DNA of 64,000 nucleotides, taken from assembly GCF_000967425.1 (NCBI RefSeq), contig NZ_FO082820.1:62001-126000 (forward strand), given 5' to 3'. The translations under genes were made by a program, and so were the position numbers. This DNA comes from Pseudorhizobium banfieldiae (GTDB lineage Bacteria; Pseudomonadota; Alphaproteobacteria; Rhizobiales; Rhizobiaceae). The notes beneath the pieces are model-generated. The model was not told the origin of the DNA. It made no database searches and saw only the letters and a program-made list of their open reading frames with translations. Below, one piece after another: positions 43,510 to 51,883 of the stretch. Within the stretch, counting starts at the first letter, position 1. The number at the start of each line of letters is the position of its first letter.

Positions 43510-43809
43510 GTGATCAAGTCGGAACTGGTCCAGATCGTTGCGGCACGTAACCCGCACCTCTACCATCGCGATGTCGAGAACATCGTGAACGCGGTCCTCG
43601 ACGAAATTACCGACGCGCTGGCCGCCGGAAACCGCGTGGAGCTGCGCGGCTTCGGCGCCTTTTCCGTCAAGAACCGCCCCTCGCGCTCCGGCCGCAATCC
43701 GCGCACCGGCGAATCCGTATTCGTCGAGGAGAAGTGGGTGCCTTTCTTCAAGACGGGCAAGGAACTGCGTGAGCGCCTCAATCCGGGCATGGGCGACGAG
43801 GCGGATTGA
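43510..43809 (+). CDS. ihfB: Integration host factor subunit beta
   Basis: The 99-residue IhfB has the HU/IHF fold: [20 protein letters not shown], the signature [20 protein letters not shown], and the DNA-intercalating Pro in the beta-arm. It bends DNA with IhfA, notably at sigma-54 promoters, and rpoN is encoded 3 kb away. The start is a GTG at 43510 after AGGGGG. It follows sppA and precedes lapA, the usual alphaproteobacterial order. Confidence 0.95.
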   Translation: MIKSELVQIVAARNPHLYHRDVENIVNAVLDEITDALAAGNRVELRGFGAFSVKNRPSRSGRNPRTGESVFVEEKWVPFFKTGKELRERLNPGMGDEAD

Positions 43810-43840
43810 CGCGTCCTTCGCTCCGGGGATTGCACTTGAA

Positions 43841-43858
43841 AGGCGCCGCAAGGCGCCT
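43841..43858 (+). other. Hairpin between ihfB and lapA
   Basis: AGGCGCC pairs with GGCGCCT around GCAA (7-bp GC-rich stem). It sits 31 bp after the ihfB stop and lacks a U-run, so it is either a weak terminator or an mRNA-stability element. Confidence 0.45.
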
Positions 43859-43908
43859 ATTCTGCCTCCGGAGGCATAAGCTATCAGACACAGACGAGGC
43901 AGGACGAC

Positions 43909-44256
43909 ATGACGAGGCTGAAGAAGATTGTCACGCTGGTAATCCTGGTGCCGCTCGGCATCCTGCTCATCGTCCTTTCGGTCGCCAATCGTCAGAGCGT
44001 CACGCTCGCCCTGAACCCGTTTCGTCCGGCAGACAGCGTCCTCTCGCTCACCGCTCCTTTCTTCCTTTTCCTGCTCTTGTCGCTCATCCTAGGAATGCTC
44101 ATTGGGTCGATCGGCACATGGTGGACGCAGGGTCGGTATCGCAAGCAAGCGCGGATCGAGGCGCGCGAGGCGATCAAGTGGCAGACCGAGGCCGACCGGC
44201 AGAAGGCGCAGACACCGGCCGTCGTACCGGCAGGCCCGGCGCTCCCCCGCAGCTGA
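43909..44256 (+). CDS. lapA: LapA/DUF1049 inner-membrane protein
   Basis: This 115-residue protein has two transmembrane helices (about 8-26 and 49-70) separated by NRQSVTLALNPFRPADSVLS, and a charged cytoplasmic helix (RKQARIEAREAIKWQTEADR). This is the LapA pattern. In E. coli LapA works with LapB in LPS assembly control through FtsH and LpxC. Here it lies after ihfB, as in many proteobacteria, and close to the lpt genes; no lapB is seen in the window. AGGACGAC precedes the ATG. Confidence 0.85.
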   Translation: MTRLKKIVTLVILVPLGILLIVLSVANRQSVTLALNPFRPADSVLSLTAPFFLFLLLSLILGMLIGSIGTWWTQGRYRKQARIEAREAIKWQTEADRQKAQTPAVVPAGPALPRS

Positions 44257-44308
44257 CGCGGCGCTAAACCTCTTCTTTTTGTCCACGCCTTGCTTATCTT
44301 CTAGCGCC

Positions 44309-46831
44309 GTGGACCTTGTCGAAACACCATCCGCCGGCCGTGACGCCGTAACTCTGCCCCGGCCTTTCCTGAAATGGTTCGCCGAGAAGGGCTGGTCACC
44401 GCGTGCGCATCAGCTTGAGCTGCTGGCAAGGGCGCAGGCCGGCGAGAACATGCTGCTGATCGCGCCCACCGGCGCCGGCAAGACGCTTGCGGGCTTCCTG
44501 CCGTCGCTCACCGACCTGACGACCCGAGGCAAGATCCCTCCGGGCTCCGCCTTCACCGGCATCCATACGCTCTACATTTCGCCGCTGAAGGCGCTTGCCG
44601 TCGATATCGAGCGCAACCTGATGAAGCCCGTCTCGGAGATGGGCCTGCCCGTCACCATCGAAAACCGCACCGGGGATACGCCGCAGGCCAAGCGACAGCG
44701 CCAGAAGCTGACTCCACCGGACATCCTGCTGACGACGCCGGAACAGGTGGCGCTGCTGCTCGCCAACAAGGAAGCAGAACGCTTCTTCAAGGATCTGAAA
44801 TACGTCGTTCTCGACGAGCTGCATTCGCTGGTGACGTCGAAGCGCGGCCATCTGCTGTCGCTCGGGCTCGCGCGCATTCGCCGGCATGCGCCGCAGATGC
44901 AGACGATTGGCCTCTCGGCGACCGTCGCGGATCCGATGGATCTGCAGCGCTGGCTGGTGCCTCAGGGGGAACGCCCTTCGTCGCCGGCCGGCCTTGTGCA
45001 TGTCCAGGGTGGCGCTGCCCCCGACATCACGATCCTGGATACCGACAAGCGCATCCCCTGGTCGGGCCATGTCTCCACCTACGCCATTCCGGAGGTCTAC
45101 GAGGAGATCAAGCGCCACAAGACGACGCTGATCTTCGTCAACACCCGCTTCCAGGCTGAACTCCTGTTTCAGGAGCTCTGGACGATCAACGAGGACAACC
45201 TGCCGATCGCGCTGCATCATGGCTCGCTGGACGCGGGCCAGCGCCGGCGTGTGGAAGCGGCCATGGCGGCCAACAAGCTGCGCGCCGTGGTGGCTACCTC
45301 CACGCTGGATCTCGGCCTGGACTGGGGTGACGTCGATCTTGTGGTCCATGTGGGTGCGCCGAAGGGTGCGTCCCGCCTTGCGCAGCGCATCGGCCGATCC
45401 AATCACCGGATGGACGAACCGTCCAAGGCAATCCTCGTGCCGGCCAACCGCTTCGAGGTGATGGAATGCCAGGCGGCGCTCGACGCCAACTATCTCGGCG
45501 CGCAGGATACGCCGCCGGTGGGGGAGGGGGCGCTCGACGTGCTCGCCCAGCACATCCTCGGCATGGCCTGCGCCGAGCCCTTCGATCCGCTGGAGCTCTA
45601 CGAGGAGATCACCTCCGCCTCGCCTTACGCAAGTCTCTCCTGGGAGATGTTCGAACGCGCGGTCGATTTCGTTGCGACCGGTGGCTACGCGCTCCGCTCC
45701 TACGAGCGCTATGCCAAGATCCGCAAGACGCAGGAAGGACGCTGGCGTGTCTCCAATCCGCAGGTTGCCCAGCAGTATCGGCTGAACCTCGGCACGATCG
45801 TCGAAGCGACCGAACTCAATGTCCGTCTGGTGAAGCGCAACGCCAAGGGCACGCTCGGCCGCGGCGGCCTCTCCCTCGGCAAGGTCGAGGAGTATTTCCT
45901 CGAACAACTGGTGCAGGGCGATACTTTTCTCTTCGCCGGCAAGGTTCTCCGCTTCGAAGGTATCCGCGAAAACGAGTGCCTCGTCTCCAATGCCTTCTCC
46001 ATGGACCCGAAGATCCCGGCCTATGCCGGAGGCAAGTTTCCGCTCACCACCTATCTGGCGGATCAGGTCCGCGGCATGCTGGCCGATCCGAAGCGGTGGC
46101 AGTCGCTTCCCGATCAGGTGCGCGAGTGGCTGGAAATCCAGCAGGACCGCTCGATGCTGCCGAGCAAGGACGAACTGCTGATCGAGACCTTCCCGCGCGG
46201 CAAGCGCTTCTTCATGATCGCCTACTGCTTCGAGGGCAGGCTTGCCCACCAGACGCTTGGAATGCTGCTCACCCGCCGGCTTGAACGCCTCGGCGCCCGT
46301 CCCCTCGGGTTTGTCGCGACCGACTATTCGCTCGCAGTCTGGGCACTGAACGACATCGGCGGAATGATCGACGACGGTCGCATCAGCCTCACGGACCTCT
46401 TCGACGAGGACATGCTGGGCGATGATCTCGAGGCCTGGCTCGACGAGAGCTACATGTTGAAGCGCACCTTCCGCAATTGCGCCGTGATTTCCGGCTTGAT
46501 CGAGCGGCGTCACCCGGGCAAGGAAAAGACGGGCCGTCAGGTCACGGTATCGACCGACCTCATCTACGACGTGCTGCGCAGCCATGAACCGGATCACATC
46601 CTGCTGGAAGCGACGCGGCGGGATGCGGCATCCGGTCTTTTGGATATCGGCCGGCTTGGCGATATGCTGGCGCGAATCAAGGGGCACATCACCCACCGCG
46701 ATCTCGACCACGTCTCGCCGCTCGCCGTTCCCATCATGCTCGAGATCGGGCGAGAGTCGGTTCCGGGAGAGGCGCAGGATGCGGTGCTGGAGGAAGCCGC
46801 CGAGGAACTGATTGCGGAGGCGCTTTCCTGA
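44309..46831 (+). CDS. Ligase-associated DEXH-box DNA helicase (Lhr-like)
   Basis: This 840-residue superfamily 2 helicase has Walker A APTGAGKTLAG (residues 52-62), the DELH box (VVLDELHSLV), SAT motif III, RecA2 motifs LHHGSLDAGQRRRVE and RLAQRIGRSNHR, then the Lhr-type winged-helix and core C-terminal domains. This matches the ligase-associated helicase family, part of a DNA-repair set with an ATP-dependent ligase, an MBL exonuclease and a phosphoesterase. The start is probably GTG at 44309, without a clear Shine-Dalgarno, so it is tentative. The phosphoesterase gene overlaps its stop by one base; the ligase and exonuclease are not in the window. Confidence 0.88.
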   Translation: MDLVETPSAGRDAVTLPRPFLKWFAEKGWSPRAHQLELLARAQAGENMLLIAPTGAGKTLAGFLPSLTDLTTRGKIPPGSAFTGIHTLYISPLKALAVDIERNLMKPVSEMGLPVTIENRTGDTPQAKRQRQKLTPPDILLTTPEQVALLLANKEAERFFKDLKYVVLDELHSLVTSKRGHLLSLGLARIRRHAPQMQTIGLSATVADPMDLQRWLVPQGERPSSPAGLVHVQGGAAPDITILDTDKRIPWSGHVSTYAIPEVYEEIKRHKTTLIFVNTRFQAELLFQELWTINEDNLPIALHHGSLDAGQRRRVEAAMAANKLRAVVATSTLDLGLDWGDVDLVVHVGAPKGASRLAQRIGRSNHRMDEPSKAILVPANRFEVMECQAALDANYLGAQDTPPVGEGALDVLAQHILGMACAEPFDPLELYEEITSASPYASLSWEMFERAVDFVATGGYALRSYERYAKIRKTQEGRWRVSNPQVAQQYRLNLGTIVEATELNVRLVKRNAKGTLGRGGLSLGKVEEYFLEQLVQGDTFLFAGKVLRFEGIRENECLVSNAFSMDPKIPAYAGGKFPLTTYLADQVRGMLADPKRWQSLPDQVREWLEIQQDRSMLPSKDELLIETFPRGKRFFMIAYCFEGRLAHQTLGMLLTRRLERLGARPLGFVATDYSLAVWALNDIGGMIDDGRISLTDLFDEDMLGDDLEAWLDESYMLKRTFRNCAVISGLIERRHPGKEKTGRQVTVSTDLIYDVLRSHEPDHILLEATRRDAASGLLDIGRLGDMLARIKGHITHRDLDHVSPLAVPIMLEIGRESVPGEAQDAVLEEAAEELIAEALS

Positions 46832-47595
46832 TGCCCTTCGCGCCATGGAAAGACAGACGCTTGATGCACCGCCTCGGGCTGGCCGCCCGTACAGCAAACT
46901 TGACGGGCCGCGAGGCCGGATCGGAAGATACCGTTGTCCATGGCGTGGCGGCGGTCTGCGATCCGCTGGGCGCGCTTTACCTGCCGGATGCCGGTGCGCT
47001 GGTTGTTTCCGATCTCCATCTCGAGAAGGGTGCGGCCTTCGCCCGCCGCGGCATGATGCTGCCGCCTTACGACACGATCGCGACGCTCAACATTCTGGCG
47101 TCCGTGATCGCACGCTACGATCCGAGAACCGTGATTTCGCTCGGCGACAACTTTCACGACCGCAAGGGATCGGCGCACTTGCCGGACGACCTCAGGGCGC
47201 TGATCGGCGCGATGGCCCGCGGCCGCGACTGGATCTGGATCAATGGAAATCACGACCCGGATGGCACGATCGCTCTTCCAGGTACCTCCGTCGATGAATT
47301 GCTCTACGGCGGTCTCGTCTTCCGCCACGAACCGAGCCTCACGGTCGGCAAAGGCGAGGTTGCCGGTCACCTGCATCCGTCGGCGACCGTCCGCCGCCGC
47401 GAGAAATATGTTCGCCGACCCTGTTTCGCCACCGACGGGCTGCGGCTGCTGATGCCGGCCTTCGGCGTGCTCGCCGGTGGCCTCGATCTCAACCACAAGG
47501 CCATGCACGGCCTCTTTGACCGGCAGGCGCTCGTCGCCCACCTGCTCGGTCGCGATCGCATCTATTCCGTCCGCTACGCCAATCTTCTCGGCTGA
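46831..47595 (+). CDS. pdeM: Ligase-associated metallophosphoesterase
   Basis: This 254-residue calcineurin-like phosphoesterase has all metal-binding motifs: SDLHLEKGAAF, SLGDNFHD, INGNHDPD, and GHLHPSATV. It belongs to the ligase-associated PdeM family believed to act in DNA-damage response. The ATG at 46831 overlaps the helicase stop (TGATG); a second ATG 11 codons later (MHRLGLAART), with GGAAAG upstream, is equally possible and closer to family length. It converges on the anti-sigma gene with one base between stops. Confidence 0.9.
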   Translation: MPFAPWKDRRLMHRLGLAARTANLTGREAGSEDTVVHGVAAVCDPLGALYLPDAGALVVSDLHLEKGAAFARRGMMLPPYDTIATLNILASVIARYDPRTVISLGDNFHDRKGSAHLPDDLRALIGAMARGRDWIWINGNHDPDGTIALPGTSVDELLYGGLVFRHEPSLTVGKGEVAGHLHPSATVRRREKYVRRPCFATDGLRLLMPAFGVLAGGLDLNHKAMHGLFDRQALVAHLLGRDRIYSVRYANLLG

Positions 47596-47596
47596 A

Positions 47597-48328
47597 CTAT
47601 CGGGGCGGCTGCGCGAAGCCCTTGGCGAGAACCGGTCCGGTTGGACGGCCCGTTGGCGAACCACCGGCGTTCTCGAGCGTGATCTCGTAGAGTTGCGAAG
47701 CCTGCGGCAGGGGAAGCGGAGGACCTTCAAGACGAGATGAGCCCCCATCCTCCAGAAGGCCCAGCGAGACGGGACCCATTTCGCGGGACGGCAGCGTCCA
47801 GACCTCCACCGCCTTGTCCTCCGGCACGCGGACGTCGGCGAGAAGGCGGATCTGGGCTGTATCGTTGCCGAAGTCCTCGACCACCGCCTGCACTTCGCCC
47901 GCCTCGTTCAGGAGCACGGCGATCACGACGGGATCCGCCTGGCGCCCGAGGCTCCAGATCAGGGTGACGGCCAGCACCAGCGATGCAGCCATGGAAGAGA
48001 GAGCTGCCGCCCGCCAGCCGAAGCGACGGTTGTCGTTGGCGGGAGGCGTGAGTACAGCCTCTGGCGCTAGGGTCGCACCGCCGAGTGGCACGGCTGGAGC
48101 GCCATCCGACAATCCTGCCTCGATCCGTGTCCAGAGCCCGGCCGGTAAGGCCGCCGGTTCCACGGTCAGGTCGAGCGGCAGGTAACGCTCGCGGCTTGCG
48201 GCGATCGCTGTGCGCAGTGTCGGATTTTGCTCCGCCTCTTGCTCCACGGCCTGCAGCTCCGCGGGGTCGAGCAGACCCAACACGTACTCATCGGCGATCT
48301 CTGGGATGGTCGTGTTGTCGAACCTCAT
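47597..48328 (-). CDS. Anti-sigma factor, RskA type
   Basis: This 243-residue protein has a cytoplasmic anti-sigma domain (residues 1-75, IADEYVLGLLDPAELQAVEQ), one transmembrane helix (about 104-127, ALSSMAASLVLAVTLIWSLG) and a periplasmic RskA/anti-sigma-K C-terminal domain (VWTLPSREMGPVSLGLLEDG). It should hold the ECF sigma encoded immediately upstream at the membrane until a signal triggers release. The start overlaps the sigma stop by 4 bp (ATGA), giving stoichiometric synthesis. Signal unknown. Confidence 0.9.
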   Translation of the reverse strand: MRFDNTTIPEIADEYVLGLLDPAELQAVEQEAEQNPTLRTAIAASRERYLPLDLTVEPAALPAGLWTRIEAGLSDGAPAVPLGGATLAPEAVLTPPANDNRRFGWRAAALSSMAASLVLAVTLIWSLGRQADPVVIAVLLNEAGEVQAVVEDFGNDTAQIRLLADVRVPEDKAVEVWTLPSREMGPVSLGLLEDGGSSRLEGPPLPLPQASQLYEITLENAGGSPTGRPTGPVLAKGFAQPPR

Positions 48329-48885
48329 GCCATGCACTCCCGCAGTGCCGACAGGCCGCGGCGGATCCACGATTTCGTCGTGCCGAGCGGCAGCTTCAGC
48401 CGTCCGGCGATCTCGCCATGCGTATAGCCGCCGACATAGGCGAGCAGGATTCCGCGGCGCTTCCTGTCGTCCAGTGCGGCAAGGCACTCGTGAAGTCGGC
48501 TGTTGCGATCGAGTGCCTGCCAGGCGGACAGGATATGCTCCATCTGCTCGTCCTCGCGCAGCGCCTCGAGTCGATCCTCTTCAACAGTGTCTTCCCTGCG
48601 CCCGTCCCTGAGAACGTTGAGGGCCCGGTTGCGGACGATGGCGTAAATCCAGCCGCGTGCCGATCCGCGGCTCCCATCGAACTGCCGGGCGCTGGTCCAG
48701 ATGCGAAGGAAAGCTTCCTGCACGACTTCTTCCGCCAGGTCGCGCCGGCGTAGGATCCGTTCGGCCAAGGCAATGAGCCGTCCCGCTTCCACGTCGAAGA
48801 TGCGCTTCAAGGCGCTGCGCTCGCCGCGGCCACAGGCAACCAGCAGCACGGCCAGATCGTCGGTCGGCAGTTCCGCCAGGCTCAA
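48325..48885 (-). CDS. ECF RNA polymerase sigma factor
   Basis: This 186-residue sigma-70 family protein has region 2 (RLIALAERILRRRDLAEEVV, then GWIYAIVRNRALNVLRD) and region 4 (RRGILLAYVGGYTHGEIAGR, LKLPLGTTKSWIRRGLSAL). It is the SigK/RskA-linked ECF type by gene pairing. The start is a TTG at 48885 with GGGAG eight bases upstream; no in-frame ATG is near. It is divergent from a DUF4394 protein gene, whose expression it may control. The 188-bp divergent region contains an inverted repeat CGTCACG/CGTGACG. Confidence 0.9.
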   Translation of the reverse strand: MSLAELPTDDLAVLLVACGRGERSALKRIFDVEAGRLIALAERILRRRDLAEEVVQEAFLRIWTSARQFDGSRGSARGWIYAIVRNRALNVLRDGRREDTVEEDRLEALREDEQMEHILSAWQALDRNSRLHECLAALDDRKRRGILLAYVGGYTHGEIAGRLKLPLGTTKSWIRRGLSALRECMA

Positions 48886-48911
48886 GTCACATCTCCCGCA
48901 TCCACTGTTTT

Positions 48912-48939
48912 CGTCACGTAACTAATACACGCCGTGACG
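48912..48939. promoter_or_regulatory. Inverted repeat between ECF sigma and DUF4394 genes
   Basis: CGTCACG (48912-48918) and CGTGACG (48933-48939) are perfect inverted repeats with a 14-bp spacer in the divergent promoter region. GCATCC also occurs at both 48899 and about 48979, and could be ECF -35-like. Function is inferred only. Confidence 0.35.
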
Positions 48940-49073
48940 GCTTCCGGATGCGCCGCCGATTTTATTTTTTTCTGACTGCATCCAAACGCACCCGCTGGCG
49001 GGTCTTCCCTGTGAGGCAGGACGTCATCAAGCGCCGATTGCCTCACAACGCTAGATTCAACGGGAGAAAAGAC

Positions 49074-49862
49074 ATGATGAAACTGCGCACGGTTCTGATC
49101 GCCTCCAGCGTCCTCGCCGCCACTTCGGCTGCCGCATCCGCCGCGCCGGTCGTCGGCCTCGTCGGCGACAAGACGCTGGTGATGTTCGATACCGACAACC
49201 CGGCCGTTTCCGAAACCATGGACGTTACTGGCGTCGACCGCCTCGTCGGCATCGACCTTCGCCCGTCCAACAACACGCTGGTCGGCGTCACCCCCTACAG
49301 CACCATTGTCACGATCGACATGGAAACCGGCGCTGCGACCGAGGTCGCGAAAATGGACAAGCCGCTGACGATCGGCGATGCGCCGGTCGTCGTCGACTTC
49401 AACCCGATGGCTGACCGGCTTCGCTACATGACCGGCACCACCAACCACCGCGTTCATCCCGATACCGGCGAGGTGACGGTGGACGGCAGCCTCGCCTTCG
49501 AAGATGGTGACATGCACAAGGGCGAGGAGCCGAACATCGTCGCCGCGGCCTACATCAACTCCCATGGCAAGCCGGAAAAAACGGCGATGTACAACATCGA
49601 CGCCACCATCGGCGGACTTATCCAGCAGACGAAGCCCAACGACGGCACCTTGAAGGCCATCGGCAAGCTCGGTGGCGAAGGTATGCCTCCCACCTACGCC
49701 TTCGACGTGCAGACCACGGTTGATGGCAAGAACACCGCATGGCTGGTTGCTGGCGGCGCGCTTCACACCGTCGATCTGGAAAGCGGCAAGGCAACGAAGA
49801 CCGCCGACATCACCGGCGCAGACGGCGACATCCGCGACATCGCCGTTCTTCCGGCGATGTAA
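49074..49862 (+). CDS. DUF4394-domain secreted protein
   Basis: This 262-residue protein has a signal peptide (KLRTVLIASSVLAATSAAAS, cleavage near residue 24) and a DUF4394 beta-propeller-like domain with repeated strands: VGLVGDKTLVMFDTDNPAVS, LVGIDLRPSNNTLVGVTPYS, VVDFNPMADRLRYMTGTTNH, and HTVDLESGKATKTADITGAD. It is probably periplasmic or extracellular; function unknown. GGGAG precedes the ATG with good spacing. It is divergent from an ECF sigma/anti-sigma pair, a common layout for a sigma target gene. Confidence 0.88.
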   Translation: MMKLRTVLIASSVLAATSAAASAAPVVGLVGDKTLVMFDTDNPAVSETMDVTGVDRLVGIDLRPSNNTLVGVTPYSTIVTIDMETGAATEVAKMDKPLTIGDAPVVVDFNPMADRLRYMTGTTNHRVHPDTGEVTVDGSLAFEDGDMHKGEEPNIVAAAYINSHGKPEKTAMYNIDATIGGLIQQTKPNDGTLKAIGKLGGEGMPPTYAFDVQTTVDGKNTAWLVAGGALHTVDLESGKATKTADITGADGDIRDIAVLPAM

Positions 49863-49868
49863 CGCGAC

Positions 49869-49903
49869 GGGGAAGGCCGGGCCGGTCGCAACCGGCCTTC
49901 CCC
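49869..49903. terminator. GC-rich hairpin between convergent genes
   Basis: GGGGAAGGCCGG (49869-49880) pairs with CCGGCCTTCCCC (49892-49903), a perfect 12-bp stem with an 11-nt loop. It lies between the DUF4394 stop and the convergent TIGR02186 stop. There is no U-run, so it may act as a roadblock or Rho-assisted end for both strands. Confidence 0.6.
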
Positions 49904-49926
49904 CAGAAGCGCGTTTCGTGAGCCGC

Positions 49927-50730
49927 TCAATCCTTCCGGAACACCAGACTCGCACCCCAGCCGGTGATAACGGCAATCAGCACGCAGAGGAAACCGTAGG
50001 CGATCGGGCGATTGCGCGCCGCGTCGGTAATCGCCTGCTCGATGCCCGTCTTGACCACCCGCAGCGGCAGTTCGCGATCGAAGATCAGTTCGCCGCCCTT
50101 GAAGAGGTAGGCCCGGACGGTGTGGACGCCATCCGGAATGTTGGCGGGCAGCCGCAGTGAGGCGCGGAACAGGCTGGAACTGACGAAGCGCACGCCGCTC
50201 GTGTCGCGCTGGTAAAGGCCGCTGGAAAGCTTAAGCCGCCGGTAGGCCTCGCGGAACTCGGAGAGATTGACGGCATTTCCCAGATAGCCGGTCGGCGTCA
50301 GCGCCAGGTGGTTGATCCCCACGCCGATGCTGTTGAGCGAGGGCGCCTCGTCAATCGCGTCGATCTCGCGTGTGCTGGCAAGCGAATAGGATTCCGGCAC
50401 CTGCTCGAAGGTCATGGAATCGGTGTTCATCCAGATCCCGAGCACGCGCTCCTTCCTTCGCACCGTGGCGTAGTCTCGCGGGCCTTCGAGCGTGACGATC
50501 ACGTCGTACTGGCCGATCGCCAGGAACAGCTCGTCGGCATTGGTCAGCGCCCCGAAGACGGTCAGGTCGGCTCCCCGGAAGTCGGAGGTGATGGCGATCT
50601 CGCTCGTCGACGTCCCGATCTCCAGCCCCTCCTTGACCGCGGAGGCCTCCCCGAAGGGGACCTGTGCGACGGCCGGCGCGGCGGCGAGGATCAGACTGGA
50701 GACGGCAAGCATGCGCAGGAAGGTCAGCAT
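49927..50730 (-). CDS. TIGR02186-family membrane-anchored periplasmic protein
   Basis: This 267-residue protein has a signal peptide (LAVSSLILAAAPAVAQ), a periplasmic domain of about 210 residues (SEIAITSDFRGADLTVFGAL, TLEGPRDYATVRRKERVLGI) and a C-terminal transmembrane helix (IAYGFLCVLIAVITGWGASL). It matches an alphaproteobacterial family known as TIGR02186. The ATG overlaps the stop of the upstream TauE/SafE permease (TGATG), and this pairing is conserved in rhizobia. It is probably an accessory subunit of that permease, but its role is unproven. Confidence 0.85.
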   Translation of the reverse strand: MLTFLRMLAVSSLILAAAPAVAQVPFGEASAVKEGLEIGTSTSEIAITSDFRGADLTVFGALTNADELFLAIGQYDVIVTLEGPRDYATVRRKERVLGIWMNTDSMTFEQVPESYSLASTREIDAIDEAPSLNSIGVGINHLALTPTGYLGNAVNLSEFREAYRRLKLSSGLYQRDTSGVRFVSSSLFRASLRLPANIPDGVHTVRAYLFKGGELIFDRELPLRVVKTGIEQAITDAARNRPIAYGFLCVLIAVITGWGASLVFRKD

Positions 50731-51656
50731 CAGTAGGCGAAGCTCCCCACAGCGACCGAGTACACATCGTCGGGCGGAACGACGAGCGCGATTGCCAGGC
50801 GGATGCCGACGGCGAGCACGAGGAGCGCAAGCAGGGCACGCAGTTGCTCGCCGCGCAGCTTCTGCCCGACCCGCACCCCGTATTGGGCGCCTATGACGCC
50901 TGCGACCATGAGGATCGTCGCCAGCACGATGTCGACGGAATAGTTCGTCGCCGCCTGCACCATGGTCGTGTAGGCGGTGACGAAGATGATTTGGAACAGC
51001 GACGTCCCGACAACCACGCTGGTGGGGATGCGCAAGAGGTAGATCATCGCCGGCACCATGATGAAGCCGCCGCCGACACCCATGATCGAGGTCAGCACGC
51101 CGATCGCAAAGCCGAGCGCGAGCACCGGGATGGCGCTGAGATAGATCTTCGACTTCTTGAAGCGCATCTTGAAGGGCAGGCGATGCACCCAGATGTGCTG
51201 GCCGGGCCGCTTTGCGAGCGGTGGCTCGTTGCGCGCCGTCCGCCGCATGGCGCGCACGCTCTCGCTGAGCATCAGGCTGCCGACGGTGCCGAGCAGGATC
51301 ACGTAGAGAAGCGAGACGAACAGGTCCAGCTGGCCCAGGCGCCTGAGCCACGAGAAGATGGATATCCCGATCGTTGCCCCGGCAAGACCCCCGACCAGAA
51401 GCACGGTGCCGAGCTTGACGTCTAGGGTGCCGCGCCGGAAGTGGGTGATCGCGCCCGATATCGAGGAGGCCACCACCTGGTTGGCGCCAGTGGCGACCGC
51501 GACCACGGGCGGGATGTTGTAGAAGATCAAGAGCGGCGTGATGAGGAAGCCGCCTCCGACGCCGAACATGCCCGAAAGGAAGCCAACGGCCGCACCCATC
51601 CCCAGGATGATGAAGATGTTCACAGAAAGCTCTGCGATCGGCAGATAGACGGTCAC
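50730..51656 (-). CDS. TauE/SafE-family sulfite/organosulfonate permease
   Basis: This 308-residue membrane protein has about 8-9 transmembrane helices and the duplicated TSUP motif FGVGGGFLITP and MGVGGGFIMVP, one per half. TSUP proteins move sulfite, sulfonates, thiosulfate or related anions. The start is a GTG at 51656 with GAGG upstream. It is translationally coupled to the TIGR02186 gene. A 227-bp gap separates it from podJ upstream. Substrate unknown; an anionic sulfur compound is the family-based guess. Confidence 0.88.
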   Translation of the reverse strand: MTVYLPIAELSVNIFIILGMGAAVGFLSGMFGVGGGFLITPLLIFYNIPPVVAVATGANQVVASSISGAITHFRRGTLDVKLGTVLLVGGLAGATIGISIFSWLRRLGQLDLFVSLLYVILLGTVGSLMLSESVRAMRRTARNEPPLAKRPGQHIWVHRLPFKMRFKKSKIYLSAIPVLALGFAIGVLTSIMGVGGGFIMVPAMIYLLRIPTSVVVGTSLFQIIFVTAYTTMVQAATNYSVDIVLATILMVAGVIGAQYGVRVGQKLRGEQLRALLALLVLAVGIRLAIALVVPPDDVYSVAVGSFAY

Positions 51657-51883
51657 GGCCGAACCTCAAACACGATGGCGCCGCGGCAAGGGAGCGGTTC
51701 CGCCAGACGGATGCAATTCCGCGCCAGTGCCGGGAAGTGGCCCTGCACGACGGCAGGTTCCGGAAGCTTTTGTCTTGCGCCCGATACCGTGCCTAGTCAA
51801 CGGAAGGCGGCCGGGATATGCCGCCATTCCCGCCTTTTTGTGGCATCGTGATTAACACTGGCGGCGCGAGGAGCGCCGGCAGC

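Noticed and set aside
44396..46897. 833-codon minus-strand frame opposite the helicase
   Set aside because: The plus strand encodes a helicase with all motifs in order; the antisense frame is a by-product of GC-rich third positions.
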